From contig NZNV01000010.1 in NCBI GenBank assembly GCA_002695025.1, forward strand, positions 372,001 through 436,000: a stretch of DNA of 64,000 bases. Reading direction: 5' to 3'. The notes under the pieces were generated by a model that saw nothing but the letters and a program-made list of their open reading frames with translations, made no database searches and was not told the DNA's origin. This DNA comes from Owenweeksia sp. Lineage in GTDB: Bacteria > Bacteroidota > Bacteroidia > Flavobacteriales > Schleiferiaceae. Made by a program: the position numbers and the translations under genes. Positions 1-7,311 of this stretch are shown piece by piece. Positions within the stretch are counted from its first letter, which is position 1, and each line of letters starts with the position of its first letter.

Positions 1-2
1 GT

Positions 3-245
3 CTGAATATGGCCATGGTGCAATTGCAGCGTGGAGAAGCTGCGGAATGCAAAAAGCTGCTGGATGCCATTGATCCGCAAAACCTGGAGCAGCGTGCCTA
101 CCTTTATTACGGCCTGCTGGCGGAATACTACCACAAACAAGGGGAGAAGGAAAAGTGCCTGCAAAATATAGACCGGGCTATTGGCCTGGTACAAAACCAG
201 GCCGAGCGGGCTTACCTGGAGCAGAAGCGGAGGAGCTTTGTGTGA
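3..245 (+). CDS. C-terminal end of a probable ECF-type RNA polymerase sigma factor (partial)
   Basis: Only the last 80 or so residues are in the window; the frame is open from the left edge, so the gene starts outside. The visible part is helical and TPR-like, and ends with NQAERAYLEQKRRSF. This resembles the tail of long SigI/SigJ-type ECF sigma factors carrying a DUF6596-like C-terminal domain, where a phrase like 'PAERAFLERR' closes the protein. A generic TPR protein would also fit. No sigma2 or sigma4 region can be seen here, so the call rests on the tail alone. Confidence 0.5.
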   Translation: MNMAMVQLQRGEAAECKKLLDAIDPQNLEQRAYLYYGLLAEYYHKQGEKEKCLQNIDRAIGLVQNQAERAYLEQKRRSFV

Positions 246-328
246 TGGTGTTTGGACGTTTGTCTCCTTCGATGCACCCCTTTGGGCCCCTCAGGGTAAC
301 AAGTAATTATCTAAATTAACTTTAGGTG

Positions 329-354
329 TCACTCGGAGCGGAGTCGAAGAGTGA
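329..354. repeat. short GC-rich palindromic element upstream of arsC-like gene
   Basis: TCACTC at 329-334 and GAGTGA at 349-354 form an imperfect hairpin around a GGAGCGGAGTCGA core, in an otherwise AT-rich spacer. The core looks like the short interspersed palindromes often seen between Bacteroidota genes. I saw no second copy in this window, so repeat status is inference. Confidence 0.35.
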
Positions 355-372
355 AGCACTTATATTCACGCC

Positions 373-723
373 ATGAAAAAGATCTACCACCTCTCTAGCT
401 GTAGTACCTGCCAGCGCATCATTAAAGAACTGAACCCTGGCCAGGACGTAGAACTCCAGAACATCAAGACCCAGCCTATTACTGAATCCCAGATAGACCA
501 GATGGCAAAAATGGTGGGTTCCTACGAAGCCCTATTCAGCCGCAGGGCCATTAAGTACAAAAGCATGGGCTTAAAAGAGAAAACACTTTCTGAGCAGGAC
601 TACCGTCAGTTGATCCTGGATGAATACACTTTCCTCAAACGTCCGGTGATCATTATAGATGATCAGATCTTTGTGGGGAATGCTAAGAAAGAGGTTGAAA
701 GTGCTAAGGAAGCCATGCACTAA
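373..723 (+). CDS. ArsC/Spx-family thioredoxin-fold reductase
   Basis: 116 aa, the full usual length of the ArsC/Spx/YffB family. It begins MKKIYHLSSCSTCQ: the CxxC pair (C10, C13) follows the first beta strand as in this thioredoxin-like fold. The later 'LKRPVIIIDDQIFVG' is the family's cis-proline strand (RP-V-I). These proteins are small cytoplasmic thiol oxidoreductases; true arsenate reduction is not shown, and no arsenic genes are nearby. From about codon 32 onward the gene has a second, broken copy at 3711-3969, so this intact gene spans the left edge of an apparent tandem duplication. No clear Bacteroidota promoter was found in the upstream spacer. Confidence 0.85.
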   Translation: MKKIYHLSSCSTCQRIIKELNPGQDVELQNIKTQPITESQIDQMAKMVGSYEALFSRRAIKYKSMGLKEKTLSEQDYRQLILDEYTFLKRPVIIIDDQIFVGNAKKEVESAKEAMH

Positions 724-1098
724 CCTGGTGTTAATCACCGGCTAAACATGATGGATAATACGATTGCCTGCAGGGTCAATCAGCACTATGGTACTTTTGA
801 TCCAAAACATACGGACGTTTGAACCCAAAGGACAGTACTTTTGAGGTCATTGATCAGCATGTATGGGGCCAAAAGTGCTGTCCTTTTTCAGACTGCACCC
901 AAGGGTTTAAGGTTCAGCATGTTACATTATAGCCAGACAAAGCTGGGGGAACGCTTTTACGACTAAACAAAATGGATAGGGTCTGGGGCCTGCAATGAGG
1001 ATTAAAGGGTTTCACTTAAAAACAGAAGGCTTTAAATCCATCATCAGGGTACGGTTTCCTTTGGGGTTTCGAGGGAAGTAGGTTTCCCAGCGCGGTTT
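724..1098. other. intergenic region with one long hairpin
   Basis: 375 bases between the arsC-like gene and the convergent SBBP-repeat gene. I see no supportable gene. The only clear structure is the 17-bp-arm inverted repeat at 827-886. No similarity was seen to the sequence that follows the second arsC copy after 3969. Confidence 0.6.
827..886. terminator. long hairpin, possible terminator between convergent genes
   Basis: Arms AAAGGACAGTACTTTTG (827-843) and CAAAAGTGCTGTCCTTT (870-886) pair over 17 bp with one G.U wobble, around a 26-base loop. The right arm runs into a short T tract (884-888). It sits about 100 bases past arsC and about 210 before the stop of the convergent gene, so it could end plus-strand transcription. 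The large loop and long arms are unusual for an intrinsic terminator; a remnant of a small mobile element is an alternative. Confidence 0.5.
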
Positions 1099-2976
1099 TT
1101 ATTTTTTCATCACTTTTAACAGTGAGCTTTGGTTATCAAATTTTACTTCAACAAGGTAAACACCGGCTTCTCCCGGTATGTTGAACTGTAAGAGGCTTAA
1201 GCCTTTAAAAGACTTGCTTATAACTTCTTGCCCCAACACATTTCGCACGATAATGAACACATTACTATAGCTTGTACCCAGGTCAATGCTCAACTTACCG
1301 CTGGTGGGGTTAGGGTAAAACGTAAGGCCATTACCAAAGCTGTTTTCCAGAATGCCCACGTTGGCAACCAGTTCGCAAGTTGAAGTATCGGTGCATCCGT
1401 TTTGGGTAACGGCTACAGCATAATTGCCATTAGCGGTAGCTGTGTAGTTTTGGTTGGTTGCGCCACTGATTACCGCAAAACCTTTGCCGCAGTCCAGCCA
1501 TTGATAGGTGGCTCCTGAGCCATTGGCCATCAGAGTTGGGCTGGTATTGGTCACGGAAGTGTCAACCGTTCTAATAGTCAGGTTTACGGTAATCACACTA
1601 TCGCAGCTTGTAGAGCCTGGAATCGTATCCATATAGGTTCCACTGGCTGTCCAGGTATATTTGCTGCTAGGGGAGATATAGCTGTTGCAGGCTATGGGGG
1701 AAATACTGCCGGTTGCATTACCGCACTGACTTATTTTATGGATAAAAACATCCGAACTTCCTGCCGAAGTAAGGTTAAAGGAGGCAGTGCCCGGGTCAAA
1801 GTCGCATGTTCCCCTAAAATGACCGGTGGTATACACATTCCCGGAGGCATCGGTAATTATGGATAAGCCTGCTTCGCTGTTTGCTCCACCCAATTTTTTT
1901 GCCCATACAAAATTACCGGTTGCGTCCAGTTTGGAAATGAAAACATCTATAAGTCCGGCCGAAATAAGGTTGTAGGTACCCGCTCCTGGGTCAAAATCTA
2001 CTGTATCGGCTTCAAAAGAACCGGTGGTATACACATTTCCGGAAGCATCGGTAGTGATTGACGTACCTATATCATGGTGTGTCCCGCCCAATTGCTTCGC
2101 CCACACAAAATTACCGGCCGTATCCAGTTTGGAAATAAAGACATCCATAACTCCTGCCGAAATAAGATTAAAGGTGCCCGTACCGGGGTCAAAGTCGCAT
2201 GTTCCCCTAAAAAAACCGGTGGTATACACATTTCCGGAAGCATCTGTAGTGATGGACCAGGCTTGGACACCTTCTGCCCCACCCAACCTTTTTGCCCACA
2301 TAAAATTACCGGCCGTATCCAGTTTGGAAATAAAGGCATCGCTAAACCCTGCTGAAGTAAGATTAAAAGTAGCGGTAGCCGGATCAAAATCCACCGTTCC
2401 CTGAAAATAACCAGTGGTATACACATTTCCGGAAGCATCTGTAGTGATGGAAAAGGCCTGATCGTTTTCTACCCCACCCCATTTTTTTGCCCAAACAAAA
2501 TTACCGGCCGTATCCAGTTTGGAAATAAAGGCATCGCTAAACCCTGCTGAAGTAAGATTAAAAGTAGCGGTACCCGGATCAAAATCCACTGTTCCCTGAA
2601 AAAAGCCAGTGGTATACACATTTCCGAAAGCATCGGTTGTGATGGACCTGCTTCCATCATAACCTGTTCCCCCTAATTTTTTTGCCCATATAAAATTACC
2701 AGCCGGATCCAGTTTGGAAATAAAGACATCGCTAAACCCTGTTGAAGTAAGGTTGAAGGTAGCGGTACCCGGATCAAAATCCACCTCTTCGTAAAAAGAA
2801 CCGGTGATGTAAAAATTTTGGGAGGAATCGATAGTTGTGGAGTAGCCTACGTCACCGCCAGTGCCTCCCCATTGTTTTACCCACTCAAAGGTTTGAGCGT
2901 TGGCATTGAAGGTTGAAACAAGGGAAGTTAAAGCGGCCAGGGCTGCTGAGGTTAAAAATAGTCTGGCAGTTTTCAT
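1099..2976 (-). CDS. secreted SBBP/beta-propeller-repeat protein with T9SS type A sorting domain
   Basis: 625 aa. It starts with a signal peptide (MKTARLFLTSAALAALTSLV...NANAQ, about 28 residues). Residues about 30-410 are six copies of a 65-residue SBBP-like repeat, each reading roughly 'GNFVWAKKLGG...SITTDASGNVYTTG...VDFDPGTATFNL'. A cysteine-bearing linker (about 415-530) follows, and then an 80-residue tail with FYPNPTSGKL, GVYLVEV and a basic end KVMKK, the type A T9SS sorting signal. The protein should be exported by Sec, passed through the outer membrane by T9SS, and attached to or released from the cell surface. Function is unknown. It lies inside the left unit of the apparent tandem duplication and is absent from the right unit. 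Confidence 0.85.
   Translation of the reverse strand: MKTARLFLTSAALAALTSLVSTFNANAQTFEWVKQWGGTGGDVGYSTTIDSSQNFYITGSFYEEVDFDPGTATFNLTSTGFSDVFISKLDPAGNFIWAKKLGGTGYDGSRSITTDAFGNVYTTGFFQGTVDFDPGTATFNLTSAGFSDAFISKLDTAGNFVWAKKWGGVENDQAFSITTDASGNVYTTGYFQGTVDFDPATATFNLTSAGFSDAFISKLDTAGNFMWAKRLGGAEGVQAWSITTDASGNVYTTGFFRGTCDFDPGTGTFNLISAGVMDVFISKLDTAGNFVWAKQLGGTHHDIGTSITTDASGNVYTTGSFEADTVDFDPGAGTYNLISAGLIDVFISKLDATGNFVWAKKLGGANSEAGLSIITDASGNVYTTGHFRGTCDFDPGTASFNLTSAGSSDVFIHKISQCGNATGSISPIACNSYISPSSKYTWTASGTYMDTIPGSTSCDSVITVNLTIRTVDTSVTNTSPTLMANGSGATYQWLDCGKGFAVISGATNQNYTATANGNYAVAVTQNGCTDTSTCELVANVGILENSFGNGLTFYPNPTSGKLSIDLGTSYSNVFIIVRNVLGQEVISKSFKGLSLLQFNIPGEAGVYLVEVKFDNQSSLLKVMKK
1725..2895 (-). repeat. 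six in-frame tandem repeats of 195 bp inside the SBBP-repeat gene
   Basis: The landmark GGAAGCATC (or a one- or two-base variant) recurs at 1843, 2041, 2236, 2431, 2626 and 2821. Spacing is 195 bp (65 codons) except 198 for the leftmost unit. Neighbouring units near 2310-2385 and 2505-2580 are identical over about 70 bases, implying recent duplication or gene conversion. The period is a multiple of three, so gain or loss of units keeps the frame. Confidence 0.9.
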
Positions 2977-3323
2977 ATAGGTTAATATTTGAAGGTTGCA
3001 AGTACAGTGTTTGCTGTTAACGAAGGAGCTTCAAAGGTAGGGGCTTAGGGGAAGTGGGAGAAGGCAAACGCAACTTTTTAGTTAATTACCCCTTTTTGAT
3101 CAGTGAGGTGTTGTTTTTTAAGGGTGAGTGAGTTTGTAACGTCCATTAGCTTTTTCTTACGGGTAATGGCATAAACTATTTTAATATCTCTCTTAGTCCT
3201 TTTTAAGCCGAAAATCGGACATCTTAAGGGTAAACCATGCTCCTTACTTATATTGAAATACCCCACTTTTTCTATATGATATTAAAGCTATTGTTGAATA
3301 CTTTGATAGAAAGAAGAGCTACT
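2977..3323. other. intergenic region, no gene supported
   Basis: 347 bases of AT-rich sequence between the SBBP-repeat gene start and the permease fragment. It contains the -7-like box at 3032-3039. A 62-codon open frame on the minus strand (3078-3266) has no recognisable features and is not called. Confidence 0.55.
3032..3039 (-). promoter_or_regulatory. probable -7 element for the SBBP-repeat gene
   Basis: On the minus strand this reads TACCTTTG, an exact match to the Bacteroidota -7 consensus TAnnTTTG. It lies 56 bases before the start codon at 2976. A TTTG -33 element at ideal spacing is not visible; the nearest CAAA on the plus strand is about 25 bases away. Confidence 0.4.
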
Positions 3324-3710
3324 TTACGAATTGAATTTTTGAAAAGGAGCCCTTATGCGGCTGTTGGCTTTTACCCTGTAAACTCCATAAGCCCCCGCAA
3401 ACAAGATACCCGCTACCGTAGCCATGGCCCCGGCAATGCTTCCGTTGAGCCAAGTTGCCAGGGCATAACCGCCAGTGGAGACCAGCAGGCTGATGATAGC
3501 GGTATAGAGCAGCATTTTTTTAAGCCGGCCGGTGAGCAGGTAAGCCGCGGCAGGCGGAGCAATGAGCAAGGCTATCACCAGTATGGCACCTACAGATTCA
3601 AAGGAGATCACGGTAGTAAGAGACACTAAACCCATAAACACAAAATGCCAGATGAGAGTGGAAATACCCAGAGCCTTGGCATAATCCGGGTTAAAGGTGG
3701 TGATGAAGAA
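3324..3710 (-). pseudogene. 3' fragment of a metal ABC-transporter permease (second copy)
   Basis: The minus strand encodes a C-terminal piece, from 'GFFITTFNPDYAKALGISTL' to the stop, that matches the end of the intact permease at 7312-8190 almost residue for residue (roughly 87% at the DNA level by eye). It lacks the first half of the protein and any proper start: at about 3710 the frame runs into the antisense of an arsC fragment. Similarity to the intact copy stops at the stop codon on one side and at the junction on the other. It is a dead end product of the duplication described under findings. Confidence 0.85.
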
Positions 3711-3969
3711 ACCAAGACCCAGCCTATTACTGAATCCCAGATAGACCGCATGGCGGAAATGGCCGGTTCCTACGAAGCGCTTTTCAGCCACAGGGCCATG
3801 AAGTACAAAAGCATGGGCTTAAAAGAGAAAACACTTTCTGAGCAGGACTACCGTCAGTTGATCCTGGATGAATACACCTTTCTCAAACGCCCCGTGATTG
3901 TTAATTGACAATCTGATTTTTGTGGGAAACACCAGGAAAGAGGTGGAAGAGGCTAAAAACACCTTATAA
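3711..3969 (+). pseudogene. 5'-truncated, frameshifted second copy of the arsC-like gene
   Basis: Starts abruptly at AAGACCCAGCCTATT, the sequence found at about 468 inside the intact arsC-like gene, and follows it at roughly 90% identity. At about 3900 one extra base breaks the frame after 'RPVIV'; in the next frame the protein continues 'IDNLIFVGNTRKEVEEAKN' and ends at 3967-3969. The CxxC end of the protein is missing. The first 34 bases after the junction are identical to the intact gene. Confidence 0.85.
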
Positions 3970-4090
3970 AGGCCGAGGTTGCTGGCTCTTGGAGAGTGGA
4001 CACCCGTTGGATAAAAGTTTACATTCATGTACTAAAAGGGGAAAGTGCCTTTAAAAGTACTTGAACGGAATGAGGGTTTGACATTTTGTT

Positions 4091-4471
4091 TTATGAGGTA
4101 ACCCTGGCCTTATCACATCCGGTCTTTTTAATAAACAACCGCATCCAGATTAAGCGTGACATACGATAGTTAACAGTGCTGAGGAGTAGAGCACATGCTG
4201 CCATAAGAAGGAAGGTGTAAAAATTCCCTAAATTCAATACAAAACGGGAGATCACGGCAGTGGTTAGCATTTCCGCTACCACTAAACCGTAGCTTACATA
4301 CATGGCTCCGTAAAAGAAACCGGGTTCCCGGGTGAAGGTATAGTGACAAAACTTGCAGGTATCACGCATCTTTGGGATTTTAAAAAGGCTAAAACCGGGG
4401 GTTTTTTCAAACACCTTTGCCTGGTGGCAACAAGGGCACTCTCCTTTTAAAATACTTGCTATTTGGCTCAT
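4091..4471 (-). CDS. DUF983 membrane protein with zinc-ribbon N-terminus
   Basis: 126 aa. An N-terminal CPCC-type knuckle (C12, C14, C15) and a second pair C39/C42 (TCKFC) form a likely zinc ribbon. Two hydrophobic helices follow (about 55-75 and 80-105). This layout and the phrase 'PGFFYGAMYVSY' are typical of DUF983 proteins, common in Bacteroidota and alphaproteobacteria. Function is unknown. It is transcribed away from the AraC regulator at 4561, sharing a 90-base divergent spacer. Confidence 0.85.
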   Translation of the reverse strand: MSQIASILKGECPCCHQAKVFEKTPGFSLFKIPKMRDTCKFCHYTFTREPGFFYGAMYVSYGLVVAEMLTTAVISRFVLNLGNFYTFLLMAACALLLSTVNYRMSRLIWMRLFIKKTGCDKARVTS

Positions 4472-4540
4472 ATAAGAGTTTCTTTAGTTGATTGCAAAGT
4501 TCAGTAAAAGGCGGAGTTAATATGTTGAACTATTTACGCC

Positions 4541-4548
4541 TACTTTTG
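4541..4548 (+). promoter_or_regulatory. -7 element for the AraC-family gene
   Basis: TACTTTTG matches TAnnTTTG exactly. It is only 12 bases before the ATG at 4561. This implies either a very short leader or use of the in-frame ATG at 4594 (codon 12), which would have a leader of about 40 bases. No good -33 TTTG is seen. Confidence 0.45.
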
Positions 4549-4560
4549 TAGGATAAGGAC

Positions 4561-5481
4561 ATGGATGGAACGAATGCACTTGAGGTATTGCAGATGGATC
4601 AGTTTGAGAGGCAAACGGATGCCTCTAGCTTTTACTGTAATATACTTAGCCATCACTTAAAGGAACACCGGCACATAATTACACGTCCGCATAAACACAA
4701 TTTTTTTCTAACCGTAGTTTTTACAGCCGGGGAGGGTACACATGATATTGACTTTAGTCAGTACAAAGTCCAAGCGGGAAGTGTATTTATGATGGCTCCC
4801 GGACAGGTGCACTGCTGGACGCTGAGCGCAGATGCGGAAGGTTATATATTCTTTCATTCGCAGGACTTCTTTGATGGGTATTATTCAGGGCGTTCTGTAT
4901 ATCAATTCCCTTTTTTCCATTCTACTCAAAACACACCAGCAATACAATTACAGGAGGGAGACACTCTGCAGCTTGAGGAACGTTGCCGTGAAATGTATAT
5001 GGAATATCAACAAGACCAGGACCTGCGTTACGCAAAGCTGGTAGCCTTAACCGATCTGGTTTACCTGGATCTCAGCCGCTGGTATAAGCCGGAGCTGGAT
5101 AACACAAAAAACCGGGGTGGGGGATACCACGCCCGGATACAAGAGCTATGGCACCTGGTTGATGCGCATTTTGCAGAGCATAAATCGCCTGCTTATTATG
5201 CCGATCGTATGCATATAACCACGAAGCACCTGAATCGCATGGTCAAATCATCCCTGGGTAAAACCTCTTCTGACCTGATAATGGATCGGGTAATACTGGA
5301 AGCGAAGCGTCAATTGATGAACCAAAACATTAGCCTGTCCCAAATTGCGGATATTTTGGGCTATGTAGACTATGCCTATTTCTCCAGGTTATTTAAAGCC
5401 CGTACCGGGCTTACTCCCAAGACCTTCAGAAGTGATTACGCGGAGGATAAAGATGTCTGGACACGTGGCGCAACGGATTGA
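4561..5481 (+). CDS. AraC-family transcriptional regulator
   Basis: 306 aa. The N-terminal half is a cupin-type ligand domain: 'RPHKHNFFLTVVF' (about 42-54) holds the metal/ligand histidines, and 'APGQVHCW' a later strand. Residues about 200-300 are the double helix-turn-helix, with 'YYADRMHITTKHLNRMVK' as the first HTH and 'SQIADILGYVDYAYFSRLFK' as the second, closing with the typical 'GLTPKTFR'. It should bind DNA and respond to an unknown small molecule. The target is not evident; the divergent DUF983 gene and the downstream convergent deacetylase are the nearest candidates. Confidence 0.9.
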   Translation: MDGTNALEVLQMDQFERQTDASSFYCNILSHHLKEHRHIITRPHKHNFFLTVVFTAGEGTHDIDFSQYKVQAGSVFMMAPGQVHCWTLSADAEGYIFFHSQDFFDGYYSGRSVYQFPFFHSTQNTPAIQLQEGDTLQLEERCREMYMEYQQDQDLRYAKLVALTDLVYLDLSRWYKPELDNTKNRGGGYHARIQELWHLVDAHFAEHKSPAYYADRMHITTKHLNRMVKSSLGKTSSDLIMDRVILEAKRQLMNQNISLSQIADILGYVDYAYFSRLFKARTGLTPKTFRSDYAEDKDVWTRGATD

Positions 5482-5512
5482 TTTACACGAAAAGTTTCAT
5501 TAGCAGCCTGGG

Positions 5513-5532
5513 TTTCCTTACGGTTAAGGAAA
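5513..5532. other. perfect 8-bp hairpin after the AraC gene
   Basis: TTTCCTTA, loop CGGT, TAAGGAAA. It lies between the convergent AraC and deacetylase genes. There is no T tract, so it is a structure of unknown role rather than a classic terminator. Confidence 0.4.
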
Positions 5533-5593
5533 GTTGTTACAAATAGCCGCGGGAAGTCTTTGATACCGGCCAATCAAACATCTACAAAAAGCT

Positions 5594-6490
5594 TTATTTT
5601 TCAATAACCCGGAAGAATTCCCGGTCAAAAATGGAGAAATAGGTTTCAGCATCAAACTCCTCGTAGTAGGGGAGGAATTTTCGGAGGTTCTTCCTTACAT
5701 CCTCCGGGTAGGCTCTCAGGTAAGCCATCTTAGTTTGCGCCTGTTCCCGTATGTTTACCTGAACATCAGGCTCCGGCATACCTTCCACGCCATACAACTC
5801 ATTGGCCAGGGTGCTGGCGTTGGGGTAGCCCCACTTTTTAAGGCGCTCACCCAGCCAGGTATATACTATTTCCTTTTCCATGTGGGGCGTGAATACGGAC
5901 TGGTAGATCCTTTGGTTGGGGAGTTGCCCGTTTTGGAACAAATCCAGTACGAGACGGCTGATGAACACGTGCTCCGGGTGGCCGTATCCTCCCTTCACAT
6001 CATCTAATGTGAAAATAACCGAGGGGAGGAAGTCATTTACTTTCTCAACTATGGCCAAAGACACCTTTTCGGTGTGAAATTGTTTGTCGATCTCTTCGTA
6101 GGATATGGGCAGGTAGGGTGCTTTCATGGTATCTAAACCAATACGGTACTGTCCACCATTCAAAATAGATTCGTTCCCCTGGCAGATAATAGAAGCCGCA
6201 TTGATACCCTTTCCGGGAACCAGGTGTTGCGTAAAGCTCAACTGGCGGATATCCCACCCTTTGGCCGTAAGTCTGGCAATGGTTCCGGACATGGCACAGT
6301 CATCATCATCATGCGCCACTATGATCAAAGCACGCTTATTGGAAACGGTGTCCAGGAACACGTCTTCGGGATAGCTTTCTGTGGCGGTAAATTTCTGAAG
6401 ATCCTCTACTGTAGGTTTTTCCGAACAGGAAGAAATGGAAAGAATGGATGCCAGGGAGGTGACAAGGCTTAATTGGGTGAAGCAATTCAT
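5594..6490 (-). CDS. PIG-L/LmbE-family deacetylase, predicted lipoprotein
   Basis: 298 aa from the ATG at 6490, chosen because it gives a clean lipoprotein signal (MNCFTQLSLVTSLASILSISSC, C22); the frame stays open to 6541. The metal site motif is AHDDDDC (H60, D61-D64), a variant of the family's PHPDDE. A second metal motif GYGHPEH lies about residue 180, in the position of the family's later zinc histidine. The family removes acyl groups from N-acetylglucosamine-type sugars. The lipid anchor would place this enzyme in the periplasm or at the cell surface, suggesting a glycan or glycolipid substrate there. Confidence 0.8.
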   Translation of the reverse strand: MNCFTQLSLVTSLASILSISSCSEKPTVEDLQKFTATESYPEDVFLDTVSNKRALIIVAHDDDDCAMSGTIARLTAKGWDIRQLSFTQHLVPGKGINAASIICQGNESILNGGQYRIGLDTMKAPYLPISYEEIDKQFHTEKVSLAIVEKVNDFLPSVIFTLDDVKGGYGHPEHVFISRLVLDLFQNGQLPNQRIYQSVFTPHMEKEIVYTWLGERLKKWGYPNASTLANELYGVEGMPEPDVQVNIREQAQTKMAYLRAYPEDVRKNLRKFLPYYEEFDAETYFSIFDREFFRVIEK

Positions 6491-6721
6491 GGGTCTTGTA
6501 TTTGGTTTGTTGGCCGCACAGCTCATAGGCGGCTTATTCAACTAACGTTCAGGTAATAGGGGTTTATTTTATCCGGAATAGGTGATGCATGCCTTTTTCT
6601 ATAATAGTATTCAACTAATCTATGATCGGGATATAGGTTTTGGTTGCCATCCGTGCTTTATTCGGTGAGCTATGATTACTTAATACCAGGGTTTTGCTCC
6701 TGAATGTGAATCCCTTGGCGT

Positions 6722-7129
6722 TCAGGTTTTACGAGTAGCTTGCAAGGCCTGTATCTCCGCCAGTAAACGGCTTCGGTCAAAGTATACCTCGTTCCTTTGG
6801 ATCTCCCGTTTCTCATTGAATTGTACCAAGCAAACTCCAATACATTCAACCACCTTATCCCCCATGGGGATTTTGGCTAACCATTTATTTAAAAAGCCTC
6901 CTTCCAGGGGTATCGCTTCTATTTGTGTCCACACCCAATCGGGGTTTTGAGCCAGTAGCTTAACGAAGTAGGTGCGCAGTTCTGCTTTGCCTTTAACACC
7001 GGAGGGTATCCCCGGGTCCAGGTAAAAGACATCTTCGGCATAGAATTCCAACAATTCTTCGGGCCTATTACCGGTCCATGCGGGTAACCACTTTCCGGCA
7101 AAACCTTGTGCTTCCTGGGTGTTCATCAT
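6722..7129 (-). CDS. NTF2/SnoaL-like small protein
   Basis: 135 aa, the length of a single NTF2-like cone fold. 'WLPAWTGNRPEELLEFYAED' followed by 'YLDPG' and the alternating strands ending 'NEVYFDRSRLLAEIQ' match the SnoaL-like pattern (start helix, short 'FY-ED' motif, terminal strand 'YFD'). Members include ketosteroid-isomerase-like enzymes and many proteins of unknown role. No signal peptide. Start is one of two adjacent ATGs (7129/7126). Flanking spacers of about 180 bases hold nothing recognisable. Confidence 0.75.
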   Translation of the reverse strand: MMNTQEAQGFAGKWLPAWTGNRPEELLEFYAEDVFYLDPGIPSGVKGKAELRTYFVKLLAQNPDWVWTQIEAIPLEGGFLNKWLAKIPMGDKVVECIGVCLVQFNEKREIQRNEVYFDRSRLLAEIQALQATRKT

Positions 7130-7311
7130 AAAAAGGGATTAAGAGAAGGTTTAAAAATACGTTAATCCGGGCTGAGAACGAGATTACAGAAGGCTTTCCC
7201 AATTGATAGGCAGGTATGGGTGTGTTAATGAGGATGGCTTGTTTAATGATGGGTCGTAAGCTGGTTAATCTAATTGTACGGTTTTGGCTAATGAGATAAA
7301 TAGCCCTTGCT

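Noticed and set aside
2024-2660. Several overlapping open frames on both strands with repetitive protein sequence
   Set aside because: They are other-frame readings of the 195-bp repeats of the SBBP gene; a period divisible by three keeps alternative frames open too.
3078-3266. 62-codon minus-strand frame rich in Lys
   Set aside because: No ribosome site, no recognisable pattern, in AT-rich spacer at a rearranged locus.
3324-3791. 155-codon minus-strand frame that looks like a short permease with a new N-terminus
   Set aside because: Its first residues are antisense arsC; only the rest is permease. It is a chance fusion across the duplication joint.
3645-3908. 87-codon plus-strand frame joining unknown sequence to ArsC
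   Set aside because: The first part is antisense permease; it is the same joint read from the other strand.
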